A stretch of 64,000 nt of DNA from AP-15 sp963796155 (GTDB lineage Bacteria > Pseudomonadota > Alphaproteobacteria > ATCC43930 > CGMCC-115725). Positions 9,565 through 17,724 of this stretch are shown here, in pieces (position 1 is the stretch's first letter; each line of letters opens with the position of its first letter). The translations under genes were made by a program, and so were the position numbers. The stretch covers positions 79,162-143,161 of the forward strand of contig CAWCKT010000029.1 of the NCBI GenBank assembly GCA_963796155.1, given 5' to 3'. A model generated the notes under the pieces. It was not told the DNA's origin and made no database searches. It saw only the letters and a program-made list of their open reading frames with translations.

Positions 9565-10534
9565 TCAGACGTCCCGGATCCGCCCGTCGGCTTTTGCCGC
9601 TTCGGCGATGGCTTCGAAGGCGGCGACGGTGTCGAGCATCTCGCTCGTCGGGATGGGATAGGGCGTGCCGTCGGCAACCGCGCCGGCGAAGGCTTCGAGG
9701 TTGACCCGAACCGAGTTGATCGGCGGAAGGATCGAGCGTTGGGGCTCTGCCCCGCTCCGCCGCAGCACCAGCTCGTTTCGTCCGAGCGCTTCGGCCGAAC
9801 CTCTGCGGCCAAAGGCGTGCAGCCTGAAATAGGCCGGGGTCGAGCGCACCATCGCCAAGGTTCCGCTGATGCCCGAAGCAAATTCGAGCAGTGCCGAGAG
9901 GCTGTCGAGCGGATCGGGCGGCGGCTTGTGGGCGAGCAACAGCGCTTGCACCCGCCGGACCGGCCCGGCAAGAGCGACGAGCGCGTCGAGCATGTGGATG
10001 CCGGTCCCGGTCATCCCGCCGGCCGGCGACTCGTCGAGTGAATATCGCCACTCCGAGAAGGTGCCGGCGACCTCGTTGCTGAAATGCGCCTCGAGGTGAA
10101 GGATCCTGCCGAGCTCACCGTCCTTGACCAGCCGCAGCAAGCTCGCGCAGCGACGGGAAGAAGCGTTTGTCGGTGCCGATCCCCAGCACCACCCCGGCTT
10201 CGCGGCAGGCCTCGATCGCGCGCAGCGCGTCGGCCTTCTTCAGGGTCAGCGGCTTCTCGCAAAAGACCGCCTTTCCCGCCTTTGCGACAGCGATGACCTG
10301 GTCGCGATGCAGCGAGTGCGGCGTCGCCAGCACGACCGCATCGATGCTGCGATCGGCGAGCACCGGTGCGAGCTCGCCGACGAGCTCGAGCCGGTGCCTG
10401 GCGGCGAAGTCGCGGAGTTGCTCGGGGTTGCGGCTGACCGCGCGGGTAAAGCGCAGCCTGTCGCTCTTGCCCTGAACCGCCTCGACGAGGGTCCTGCCCC
10501 ACCGGCCGAGGCCGACGATCGCGGCGTCGATCAT
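9565..10534 (-). pseudogene. Gfo/Idh/MocA family oxidoreductase, frameshifted
   Basis: Two overlapping frames together make one NAD(P)-dependent oxidoreductase of about 328 residues, the usual length. The first part (from 10534) has the Rossmann start MIDAAIVGLGRWG and the CEKPLTL motif of Gfo/Idh enzymes, ending in RFFPSLREL. The second part (from about 10130) continues with LRLVKDGELGRI and the GTGIHMLDAL substrate-domain helix down to 9565. The join is at about 10128-10134, where the sequence reads GAG-C-TTG-CTG. One extra base (or two missing) breaks the frame. The gene starts 18 bp after the dienelactone hydrolase and is probably co-transcribed with it. This could be real decay or a sequencing error. 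Confidence 0.85.
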
Positions 10535-10552
10535 CGGCCCGACAGGCGGCCG

Positions 10553-11315
10553 CTAAGAGCGCGGAGCGCCAAGATGCTTGTGAAAGAAGGCAAAGACCTT
10601 ATGCCAGCCGTCGACAGCCTGCTCCGGCCGGTAATTCGGGCGATAGTGTGCAAAGAATGCGTGGCCGGCGCCGTCGTAGCGGTGGAACTCGTAGTTCTTG
10701 CCGAGCCGCTTCAGTTCGGCCTCCGTGCGGTTGACCTGGTCCGCTGTGGGGTTCGGGTCCTCGTTGCCGAAAAGGCCCAGGAGCGGGCAATTGATCCCTT
10801 CGGTCAGATCGACCGGCGCCACCGGCTGGGCCTTGGTCAGCCGCGATTTGTCGTCGACGACGACATTGCCGCCCCAGCAGTCGACCGCGCCCTGGATCAG
10901 ATGGGAAAGCTTGCAGGCGACGAGATAGGTCTGCCGCCCTCCGGAACAAAAGCCGATCACGCCGACTTTCTGGCTGGCATGCGGCTGCGAGCGCAGGAAG
11001 TCGATCGCACCGGTCACATCGCCGAGCATCTGCTCGTCCGGGATGCCGCCGCCTTCACGCACCTTGGCGACCACCGCCTCATCGGCGCCGTCGCCGACAC
11101 GGAAATAGAGGCTCGGCGCCACCGCGGCATAACCGTGATGGGCGAATTTGCGGGCGACCTCGCAGGTCCATTCGTCCCACCCCGGCATATGGTGGATCAC
11201 GACGACGCCGGGATGCGGCCCGGCATTGGCTCGGGTGGGCGTAATACGCATCGCCGCGGTCGCCGCCGTGCCCGCGATAGGTTGCCATTCCCGCCTGTAT
11301 GTTGCGAAACGCCAT
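10553..11315 (-). CDS. Dienelactone hydrolase family protein, apparent frameshift near the N-terminus
   Basis: An alpha/beta hydrolase of the dienelactone hydrolase family. The catalytic Cys lies in GFCSGG, an Asp follows in LFGNEDPN, and the His in GAGHAFF. The intact frame opens only at 11251 (MRITPTRAN), with no good Shine-Dalgarno. Another frame starts at 11315 after a strong GGAGGGAGG and reads MAFRNIQAGMATYRGHGGD, a typical family N-terminus. It joins the main frame at about 11225 (CAA-T-GCC, then AGPHPGVVVIHHMPG). One extra base explains the break. If it is real, translation may restart at 11251 without the first strand. The family hydrolyses dienelactones or related esters; the substrate is unknown here. 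Confidence 0.8.
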
Positions 11316-11463
11316 GTTGGACCTCCCTCCGGATTTCGGCGGCTCTCTTGGCACCGAAGCCCGGCAAACGCAAGCCGGATATCGGCGAGGGTCGTCGTGG
11401 CGGCTTGACATTCGCCGTTCGGTCCGGACCCTTCGGTGCCGACTTCGATGGTGGAGAACGAGG

Positions 11464-12618
11464 ATGAGAAGCGCCCTGGACGGAGTTCGCGTGCTCGATT
11501 TCACGACCACGATCGCCGGCCCGCATTGCTCCCGCCTCTTGGCCGATCTTGGTGCCGAGGTGATCAAGATCGAGTCGCCCGAGGGCGACATGATGCGCAC
11601 CCGGCCGCCATTGCGCAGCGGCGCCAGCACCAGCTTCGGCCAGCTCAACGCCGGCAAAAAGAGCGTCGCCCTCGACCTCAAATCGCCCCCCGCGGTCGCG
11701 GCGGTCCGCCGCCTCGTCGCCACCGCCGACGTCGTGGTCGAGAATTTCCGGCCCGGCGTCATGCGGCGGTTCGGGCTCGACTACGAGGCGCTCAAGCCGA
11801 TCCGGCCCGAGCTGGTCTATTGTGCCATCTCGGGTTACGGCCAGACCGGCCCTTCGGCCGAGTTGCCGGCCTATGCCCCGGTCATCCACGCCGCTTCGGG
11901 CTATGATCTGGCACACATGGCCTACCAGGGCGAAATGCGCCGGCCGGATTATTGCGGCATCTACATCGCCGATGTGCTGACCGGCACCTATGCGTTCGGC
12001 GCGATCATGACCGCACTTTATCAGCGCCAGGCGACCGGCGAGGGTCAGATGATCGACGTCTCGATGCTCGAAAGCATGCTGAGCCTGACCTTGAGTGAAA
12101 TCCAGGCCGCGCAGTTTGCGGTGGCGCCGCCCGGCCGGCCGGTCTTTGGTCCGATCGCCACCAAGGACGGGTACATCAACCTGTCGATCGCCAGCGAGCG
12201 GACGTTTCAGAACCTGGCGGTGGCCTCCGGTCATCCCCACTGGCGGACCGACCCGCGCTTTGCCGAGTACGCCAACCGGCGAGCCAATTGGGGAGAATTG
12301 ATCGACGAGCTCGAGCGTTGGTCGAAGGAGCTTTCGACAACCGAGGTCCAGGCGGTCTTCGATCGGCACGGCGTGCCGTCCTCACCCTACCGCACGGTCA
12401 GGGAGGCGATGGCCGATCCGCAAATCGCCCACCGCCATTCGTTTGCCGAGGTGCACGACGCCGGCGGCATGTTCCTGGCGCTCAATCCGCCGTTCCACAT
12501 GTCGGCGGCGAAGGCCGAGGCCCGGCCGTTCGTCGCCGCACTCGGCGAGCACACCGAGGAGCTGCTCGCCGACATCGGCTACACCCCGGCGGAGATCGCA
12601 GCCCTGAACGGCCGGTAA
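11464..12618 (+). CDS. CaiB/BaiF family CoA-transferase (class III)
   Basis: Transfers CoA between acyl-CoA donors and carboxylic acids. The 384-residue length is typical. ATG 11464 is chosen because GGAG lies about eight bases upstream and the family start LDGVRVLDFTTTIAGPHCSRLLADLGAEV follows at once; the frame upstream of it is not conserved-looking. The KSVALDLK and VVVENFRPG motifs are present, and the catalytic Asp is expected in IYIADVLTG. The gene is divergent from the dienelactone hydrolase. Substrate is not predictable from sequence. Confidence 0.92.
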   Translation: MRSALDGVRVLDFTTTIAGPHCSRLLADLGAEVIKIESPEGDMMRTRPPLRSGASTSFGQLNAGKKSVALDLKSPPAVAAVRRLVATADVVVENFRPGVMRRFGLDYEALKPIRPELVYCAISGYGQTGPSAELPAYAPVIHAASGYDLAHMAYQGEMRRPDYCGIYIADVLTGTYAFGAIMTALYQRQATGEGQMIDVSMLESMLSLTLSEIQAAQFAVAPPGRPVFGPIATKDGYINLSIASERTFQNLAVASGHPHWRTDPRFAEYANRRANWGELIDELERWSKELSTTEVQAVFDRHGVPSSPYRTVREAMADPQIAHRHSFAEVHDAGGMFLALNPPFHMSAAKAEARPFVAALGEHTEELLADIGYTPAEIAALNGR

Positions 12619-12646
12619 GCAGCCACCCGCGGTTTCCAGTCGCAAA

Positions 12647-12800
12647 TTCCCTGCCGCTCAGGGAAAAACCGCGAAAAAAATCAATTTGGCGTCGGAAAAT
12701 CAACGGAAAGGCTTTGCTGCTCAAATAGATAGCTGGTCGTAGCAGGACCCGCCAGCAGGGAATTTTTTGCCGCCAGCAGGGAGGCAGCAGGGAAAGGTGA
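12647..12800. repeat. CAGGGA-rich intergenic repeat patch
   Basis: Between the CoA-transferase and the RHH gene. It opens with a perfect hairpin, TTCCCTG (12647-12653), loop CCGCT, CAGGGAA (12659-12665). A 12-bp direct repeat CGCCAGCAGGGA occurs at 12750-12761 and 12771-12782, followed by GCAGCAGGGAAA. Similar CAGGGAA-rich elements are scattered in alphaproteobacterial intergenic DNA (recollection). No convincing gene lies in 12619-12907. Confidence 0.6.
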
Positions 12801-12907
12801 ATGGGCATGGCGCACTCGCCAAGTTTGCGATATCCCCTACATATATTTGCTTAAAACACATTTTCAAGATTGACAAGGCACCCTTGCCGAGCGCGCGCTG
12901 GGCCGCC

Positions 12908-13189
12908 CTAGCGAGGTTTAACTCCCAGTTCACGCTGCAGGTCTTCGAGCCGCACGCACTCGCCGCGCGCGTAATCCTCGCCGGCGCGACGCATCGCCTC
13001 GATTTCCTCCGGTAGCGCGTCCTCGACGGGGATCATGCGGTCGCGCTCCGCTACGGTGATGTATCGGCGGACCGCGTCGCACAGGATTTCGGAGCGGGAA
13101 CGGTGCTCGCGTTCGCGAACGCGATCGAGTTCGGCCACGAGCTGCGACGGCAGCGATATCGTTAAGGTCTTCGTACCTCGTTTGCTCAT
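12908..13189 (-). CDS. Ribbon-helix-helix (CopG/Arc-type) protein, antitoxin-like
   Basis: Small protein of 93 residues from ATG 13189 (98 from GTG 13204). The N-terminal half fits a ribbon-helix-helix: a beta-strand KTLTISLPSQLVAELDRV, then REHRSRSEILCDAVRRYI. Such proteins bind DNA as dimers and are often antitoxins or autoregulators. The C-terminal half is acidic and helical (VEDALPEEIEAMRRAGEDYARGE), which would suit toxin binding. No toxin gene is found downstream in its direction, where the CAGGGA repeats lie. Upstream is cinA, whose stop is at 13218. Confidence 0.8.
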   Translation of the reverse strand: MSKRGTKTLTISLPSQLVAELDRVREREHRSRSEILCDAVRRYITVAERDRMIPVEDALPEEIEAMRRAGEDYARGECVRLEDLQRELGVKPR

Positions 13190-13217
13190 CAGGCGGCATC
13201 CCACTCGCAGCTGTCGC

Positions 13218-14489
13218 TCACACCCGCTCGAAATCGGTGCGTTCGGTGACCGGGAGGCCCTGGAGGTAGCGGCGCAGGCAGTCGAGGCCGAGCTCGACCG
13301 CGCCCAGGCGCACCCAGTCGCGGCCGCCGTAGATGCGCGAGCGGCGGGATTCCACCCCTTCCTCGGCGGCGATCGCGAGATGGATGCTGCCGCCGAAATC
13401 GATGCGGTCGGGGCCGTCGTCGACCTCGATCAGTACCGCGAGCGCGTGGCTGGCGCCGGTCTCCTGGCGCGCGGCCTGCGCCACCCGTTCGGCCGCCTCG
13501 CGGCTCAATTCGCCTGATATCAGCGCGCCGTCGAGGCCGAGGGCGGCGGCGAGCTCGGCCGGGTCGCGGGCGACGAGACCGCGGCGGAAGACCTTCTCCG
13601 CACCCGGCAGATGGGCGATGCGGGCGGCGATCTGGCCGGCGGTGAAGGTCTCGACGACCGCCAGCGAGCCGTCGCGGGCGGCGAGCGCGCCAAGTACGAC
13701 GCCCTCCAATGTCTGATCGTCCTCGCCGAGGATGAAATTGCCGAGCCGCCGCCGCACCTCGGCCTCGACCGGTGCGAGCTTCCGTTGGATCTCCTCCATA
13801 TCGGCGCCGCGCGCGGTCAGCTTGGTCTCGATCTGCGGGTAATGGGTGCGGAAGCCGAGCTTGACGCTGCCGTCGGGAACGAGGTCTTCGACCCCGGTCA
13901 GCAGCTGGTCGACATGCGACTCGCCGAGCCCATAGGTGTGAAAGCGCTTCAGATGGATCGCGGTCGGCGTTCCTCCGCGCGCCAAGAGGCGCGGGATGAT
14001 CTGCTCTTCGAGCATGCGGTGCAGCTCGCGCGGCACTCCGGGGGTGAAGAAAAACCGAGCCTTGCCGATGTCGAGCGCGAAGCCGCAGGCGGTGCCGACC
14101 GGGTTGTCGAGGATCTCGGCGGTGGTCGGCAGCATCGCCTGCTTCTTGTTGTTCGCCGACATGACCCGGTTGCGCCGGCGGAAGAAATCTTCCATGCGCC
14201 CGAGCCAATCCTCGTTGAGGACGAGCTCGACCCCGGCGGCGCGCGCCGCGATCTCCTGCGACAGATCGTCGACGGTGGGGCCCAGCCCGCCATTGACGAT
14301 GACCGCGTCGGCGCGCTCCGCCGAGAGCCGAAACGCCGCGAGCAATTCCTCGCGGTCGTCGCCGACAGTCGTCCCCCAGCTGACCGACAGCCCGAAATCC
14401 TCGAGCTTCTGGCTCATATAGCTGAAGTTGGTGTTGACGATCTTGCCGGTCAGGACCTCGTCGCCGGTGCAGATGATCTCGATGCGCAT
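13218..14489 (-). CDS. cinA: CinA family protein (MoaB-like domain plus PncC-like domain)
   Basis: Start ATG 14489 (MRIEIICTGDEVLTGKIVNTN) follows GAGGA and gives 423 residues, the normal CinA length; the longer frame runs into a palindromic repeat. The N-terminal molybdopterin-binding-like domain is well conserved (NGGLGPTVDDLSQE, TPGVPREL). The C-terminal part should be a PncC nicotinamide-nucleotide amidase with ESCTGG around the nucleophile Ser, but here it reads ETFTAG at 280-285. The Ser that usually follows PGA is Glu, and a conserved Tyr motif further on is missing. The amidase half is thus probably inactive. CinA is linked to pyridine-nucleotide salvage and competence (family knowledge). 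Confidence 0.9.
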   Translation of the reverse strand: MRIEIICTGDEVLTGKIVNTNFSYMSQKLEDFGLSVSWGTTVGDDREELLAAFRLSAERADAVIVNGGLGPTVDDLSQEIAARAAGVELVLNEDWLGRMEDFFRRRNRVMSANNKKQAMLPTTAEILDNPVGTACGFALDIGKARFFFTPGVPRELHRMLEEQIIPRLLARGGTPTAIHLKRFHTYGLGESHVDQLLTGVEDLVPDGSVKLGFRTHYPQIETKLTARGADMEEIQRKLAPVEAEVRRRLGNFILGEDDQTLEGVVLGALAARDGSLAVVETFTAGQIAARIAHLPGAEKVFRRGLVARDPAELAAALGLDGALISGELSREAAERVAQAARQETGASHALAVLIEVDDGPDRIDFGGSIHLAIAAEEGVESRRSRIYGGRDWVRLGAVELGLDCLRRYLQGLPVTERTDFERV

Positions 14490-14503
14490 GCTTCCTCTTA
14501 GCT

Positions 14504-14619
14504 TGTCATTCCGGGATGCCCAAAGGGCAGGCCCGGAACCCATGGACACTGCCCTTTCCCGGGTCTCATAAGCCCGTGTTCATGGCTTCCGGGCTCGCTG
14601 CTCGCGCCCCGGAATGACA
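14504..14619. repeat. Nested palindromic intergenic repeat
   Basis: The outer arms TGTCATTCCGGG (14504-14515) and CCCGGAATGACA (14608-14619) are a perfect 12-bp inverted repeat. Inside, CCCGGAACCCATGGACAC and GTGTTCATGGCTTCCGGG pair at 16 of 18 positions, and AAAGGGCAG pairs with CTGCCCTTT. The 116-bp unit can fold as one long cruciform or hairpin. It lies between the start of cinA and the end of the LLM oxidoreductase gene. It looks like a REP/RIME-type dispersed repeat of alphaproteobacteria (inference). Confidence 0.75.
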
Positions 14620-14642
14620 GTGATAGGATATTTTACCACTGA

Positions 14643-15713
14643 TCAATCGAAGGCGCGCTTGATGCGCGCCCAGTCTTCGAGCGCCCGTTCCTCCCCTGGT
14701 GCAATCGCGATGACGAGCTGGTTCCAGCCGGCGCCGCGCAACGCCTCGACGCGCTGTTTGAGCGCCTGCTCGGTGGCGGTGAAAGTGGTGCGCCGGATCA
14801 GCTCGGCGGTGACGAATTTGCGCTCCTCGGGTTTGACGAACAGGAAGTGGCCGCGGTGATTGGTCAGATAGCGCGCGTCGGGCGGCTCGTACCGGCGGGC
14901 CATCTCGACATAGCCGGCGACCTCGGCGGCGACCTCTTGCGCCACCGGCGAGGTGTTCTGCCAGCCCTCCATGTCGAAATCGGCTGCGCGGTGCAACAGC
15001 ACCGCGGCACGCGGCCCGGCTTGCGCCACGGCGCGCGGGCTGTCGGCCGGCTCGCCCTCGGCCAGCACGCAGCCGCAGGTCCAGGCGGTGGCGTAGAGGT
15101 CGCCCGGCGCACGCCCGGCCTTCTGCCAGCTCTGCTGCATGCTCTCGATCGCGGCCATCGCACCCGGCGCGTCGGAAACAAAGCTCTTCCAGCCGGCGCC
15201 GAGCCTCGCCGTCAGCGCCTGCGATCGTGGGCCGTAGGCCGAGATGTGCAGCGGGATCGGATCCTTTGTGTTGATCAGCCCGATCTCGGGGTTGAGAAAG
15301 CGGATCTTTCGGCGCTTGCCCTCGATCGGGGTCTCGACGGTCTCATTGTTCAAGAGGCCGTAGACCACCCGGATGTATTCCTCCATCTCGGCGAGCTTGA
15401 CGGCACCCAGCCCCATCGCGCGGCGCGCCGAAAAGCCGGTGCCGATGCCGAAATCGATCCGCCCCGGCGCCATGCCGTTCAGTGTCGCCAACGCGTTCGC
15501 GGTGACCGCGGCGATGCGGTTCGACGGCACCAGCACGCCGGTCCCGAGGCGGATGCGCGAGGTCTTGAGCGCCGCTCCCGCCATCGCGACAAAACAGTCG
15601 CCGGTGATCATCTGCGTGTCAAAGAACCAGGCATGGGTGAAACCGAGCTCCTCGGCCCGCTGCGCCAGCTTCCAGGAATCGCTCGAGGTGGCGATGCCGA
15701 TCCCGAAATCCAT
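14643..15713 (-). CDS. LLM-class flavin-dependent oxidoreductase
   Basis: Luciferase-like monooxygenase/reductase of 356 residues using FMN or F420. Seen: the TIM-barrel start MDFGIGIATSSDSWKLAQRAEELGF, a FDTQMI strand, RLGTGVLVPSNR, and GRIDFGIGTGFSARR, all typical of the LLM family. AGGAG lies seven bases before the ATG. The overall pattern (VVYGLLNNETVE, LHISAYGPRSQALTARLG) resembles F420-dependent methylenetetrahydromethanopterin-reductase-like members, but the cofactor cannot be settled by eye. It begins 8 bp after the alpha/beta hydrolase stop, so the two are one transcription unit. Confidence 0.9.
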   Translation of the reverse strand: MDFGIGIATSSDSWKLAQRAEELGFTHAWFFDTQMITGDCFVAMAGAALKTSRIRLGTGVLVPSNRIAAVTANALATLNGMAPGRIDFGIGTGFSARRAMGLGAVKLAEMEEYIRVVYGLLNNETVETPIEGKRRKIRFLNPEIGLINTKDPIPLHISAYGPRSQALTARLGAGWKSFVSDAPGAMAAIESMQQSWQKAGRAPGDLYATAWTCGCVLAEGEPADSPRAVAQAGPRAAVLLHRAADFDMEGWQNTSPVAQEVAAEVAGYVEMARRYEPPDARYLTNHRGHFLFVKPEERKFVTAELIRRTTFTATEQALKQRVEALRGAGWNQLVIAIAPGEERALEDWARIKRAFD

Positions 15714-15721
15714 TTCTGCTC

Positions 15722-16588
15722 CTATTCCAGAGGCGGCAGCGCGCCATCGAGAAACCGCAGCAATCTGGGGCCGACATAGGCGCCGAAGCTGCCGGGTTCT
15801 TCGACCGGGTCGACGCTCCAGAAATGGCCGGCACCCGGCACCACGATCGTGCGCGCGAAAAAGCCGGCTTGCTTCAGCGCGGTCAGGAACTTTTCCGACT
15901 GCGTGGCCGGATCGACGATGTCGTCTTCCCGGCCATAGATCAGCAGAAAGCGGGTGCTGTTCTTGTCGACGGTGGCATAGCTCAGCGGCGAGGCCTCAAA
16001 GAAGGTCTTGCGGCTGACCATCGGCGGACAGCCGAGGAGCTTCTCGACGATCGGATCACGCGGGCGAGTGATCTGATCGTGCTCCCACTGCGCGACCATG
16101 TCGTAGACGCCGTAGAAACCGACGACGGCATTGACCTTGGCCGGGGTCGAGGCGTGGCGGTCACCACGATAATGGCTGGCGAAAAGCGGTTCCTCGCCCG
16201 CCAGCGCCACGAGCGCCGACAAATGCGCGCCCGCCGAGTCGCCGATCAGCCCGATGCGGCCGGGATCCAGGCCGAGATTGGCGGCTTCGCCACGGACGAA
16301 CTGCACCGCCGCCTTGGTGTCGCAGACCGCGCCGGGCCAGGTTTTCACACCCGGTTTCATCAGCCGATATTCGATCGCAAAGACGGCATAGCCGTGCTTG
16401 GCGAGATACTGCGCCCAGTACCGGTAGAATTTGCGGTCGCCCAGCTGCCATCCGCCGCCGTGGACGCCGACCAGCACCGGCGCCGGGCGCAGACCCTTCG
16501 GCAGGTAGAGGTCGCCGAGCAGTTTCACGCCATCGTGCTCGGCGAAAACGATGTCTGCCTCGGTTTCGACTTCGTGCTCTTGCGCCAT
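15722..16588 (-). CDS. Alpha/beta hydrolase (hormone-sensitive lipase/BD-FAE type esterase)
   Basis: A carboxylesterase-like protein of 288 residues. The oxyanion motif HGGGW is at 43-47, nucleophile Ser118 in GDSAG, the acid in GREDDIVD, and His in GAGHFW. HGGG plus GDSAG places it in the HSL/steryl-acetyl hydrolase branch. No signal peptide, so cytoplasmic. It is first in a two-gene unit with the LLM oxidoreductase (8-bp gap) and divergent from the SMP-30 gene. Together they could oxidise and hydrolyse an ester or lactone; the substrate is unknown. Confidence 0.9.
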   Translation of the reverse strand: MAQEHEVETEADIVFAEHDGVKLLGDLYLPKGLRPAPVLVGVHGGGWQLGDRKFYRYWAQYLAKHGYAVFAIEYRLMKPGVKTWPGAVCDTKAAVQFVRGEAANLGLDPGRIGLIGDSAGAHLSALVALAGEEPLFASHYRGDRHASTPAKVNAVVGFYGVYDMVAQWEHDQITRPRDPIVEKLLGCPPMVSRKTFFEASPLSYATVDKNSTRFLLIYGREDDIVDPATQSEKFLTALKQAGFFARTIVVPGAGHFWSVDPVEEPGSFGAYVGPRLLRFLDGALPPLE

Positions 16589-16739
16589 CGTACCGCCCCT
16601 CTCGATCCGCCCTGCGCCTGCTGCGCGGCGAGCTTCCCCGGCCGCATTATCTCCCGATAGGCGCCGCAGCGATATCGCGATGAACGATCGGCACGGCTTC
16701 CGCCGGATGCCAGCGCAATCGAGGGGGTGCAGGGCCGGC

Positions 16740-16766
16740 TTGACGGTCGGATTGCCGGGACGTCAA
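16740..16766. promoter_or_regulatory. Inverted repeat in the divergent promoter region of the SMP-30 gene
   Basis: TTGACG (16740-16745) and CGTCAA (16761-16766) are perfect inverted arms 15 bp apart, 35 bp before the SMP-30 start. The left arm also matches a -35 box. It could be an operator for the divergent hydrolase/lactonase genes or chance. Confidence 0.3.
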
Positions 16767-16800
16767 AATTCCGCGGGACAGGCGCGCGGAGGAGGGCAGG

Positions 16801-17715
16801 ATGGCCGAGATACGCGTGGTCGCCAGCGGTTTGCGGTTTCCCGAAGGGCCAGTGGCGATGGCCGACGGGTCGGTGATCTTGGGCGAGATCGCCGGCGGCA
16901 CGGTGACGCGGGTGCTGCCCGACGGCACAAAGACGGTTGTCTCGAATACCGGTGGGGGGCCGAACGGCTTGGCGCTCGGCCCCGACGGCGCACTTTATCT
17001 GTGCAACAATGGCGGTGCGGAATATGCCGCAGGCAGCTTCCTCGCGACCGGACCGGCCAGAAATTACCAGTGCGGCTACATCCAACGGATCGATCCGCGC
17101 ACCGGCGACATGCGCATTCTTTATAGCCAATGCGGCGGGCACAGATTGTCGGCGCCGAACGACATCGTCTTCGATCGCCAGGGCGGCTTTTACTTCACCG
17201 ATCTCGGCAAGAGGCGCGGGCGCGACCGCGACCATGGCGGCCTCTATTATGCGTTGCCCGACGGGTCGAAGATCGTCGAGCTGGTCCATCCGATGCTGAG
17301 CCCAAATGGCGTCGGCCTGTCGCCGGACGAAAAAATCGTCTATGTCGCAGACACCGAGAGCTCGCGACTTTTTGCCTTCGACATCGTCTCGCCCGGCGTG
17401 TTGCGCCAGGAGCCGTTTCCGGCGCCCTATACCGGGCGGTTGGTCTGCGGGTTGCCCGGTTTTCAGCGCTTCGACAGCCTCGCCGTCGAGGCCTCCGGCA
17501 ATATCGCGGTGGCGACCCTGATCACCGGCCAGATCACCGTGATCGCGCCCGACGGCAGGGTCGTGCGTCAGGTCAAGATGCCCGATGTCTATCCGACCAA
17601 CATCTGCTTTGGCGGCCGGGACATGAAGACGGCCTACATAACCCTTTCCGCCAACGGTCAGCTCGCTGCGATGGAGTGGCCCGAGCCCGGCTTGCGCCTA
17701 AATTTCATGGCCTAG
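16801..17715 (+). CDS. SMP-30/gluconolactonase/LRE family protein
   Basis: Six-bladed beta-propeller lactonase/esterase of 304 residues. Family motifs are visible: FPEGPVAMADGSVILGEI near the N-terminus (metal-ligand Glu in FPEGP), GGGPNGLALGPDG, SAPNDIVFDRQGGFYFTD (metal-ligand Asn), and LSPNGVGLSPDEKIVYVADT. Metal-dependent members hydrolyse sugar lactones or organophosphates. GGAGGAGGG lies just before ATG 16801. The Zn-alcohol dehydrogenase begins 9 bp downstream, so a dehydrogenase product might be a lactone opened by this enzyme (inference). Confidence 0.9.
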   Translation: MAEIRVVASGLRFPEGPVAMADGSVILGEIAGGTVTRVLPDGTKTVVSNTGGGPNGLALGPDGALYLCNNGGAEYAAGSFLATGPARNYQCGYIQRIDPRTGDMRILYSQCGGHRLSAPNDIVFDRQGGFYFTDLGKRRGRDRDHGGLYYALPDGSKIVELVHPMLSPNGVGLSPDEKIVYVADTESSRLFAFDIVSPGVLRQEPFPAPYTGRLVCGLPGFQRFDSLAVEASGNIAVATLITGQITVIAPDGRVVRQVKMPDVYPTNICFGGRDMKTAYITLSANGQLAAMEWPEPGLRLNFMA

Positions 17716-17724
17716 GAGACCCCG

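Noticed and set aside
7916..9661. Long open frame antisense to glnS (581 codons)
   Set aside because: It mirrors a well-supported GlnRS gene; the translation lacks recognisable motifs and is rich in His/Arg/Gly as expected of antisense frames in G+C-rich DNA.
12721..12933. Possible toxin gene downstream of the RHH protein
   Set aside because: The 70-codon frame runs through the CAGGGA repeats and overlaps the RHH gene end; no MazF, RelE, PIN or other toxin motif is present.
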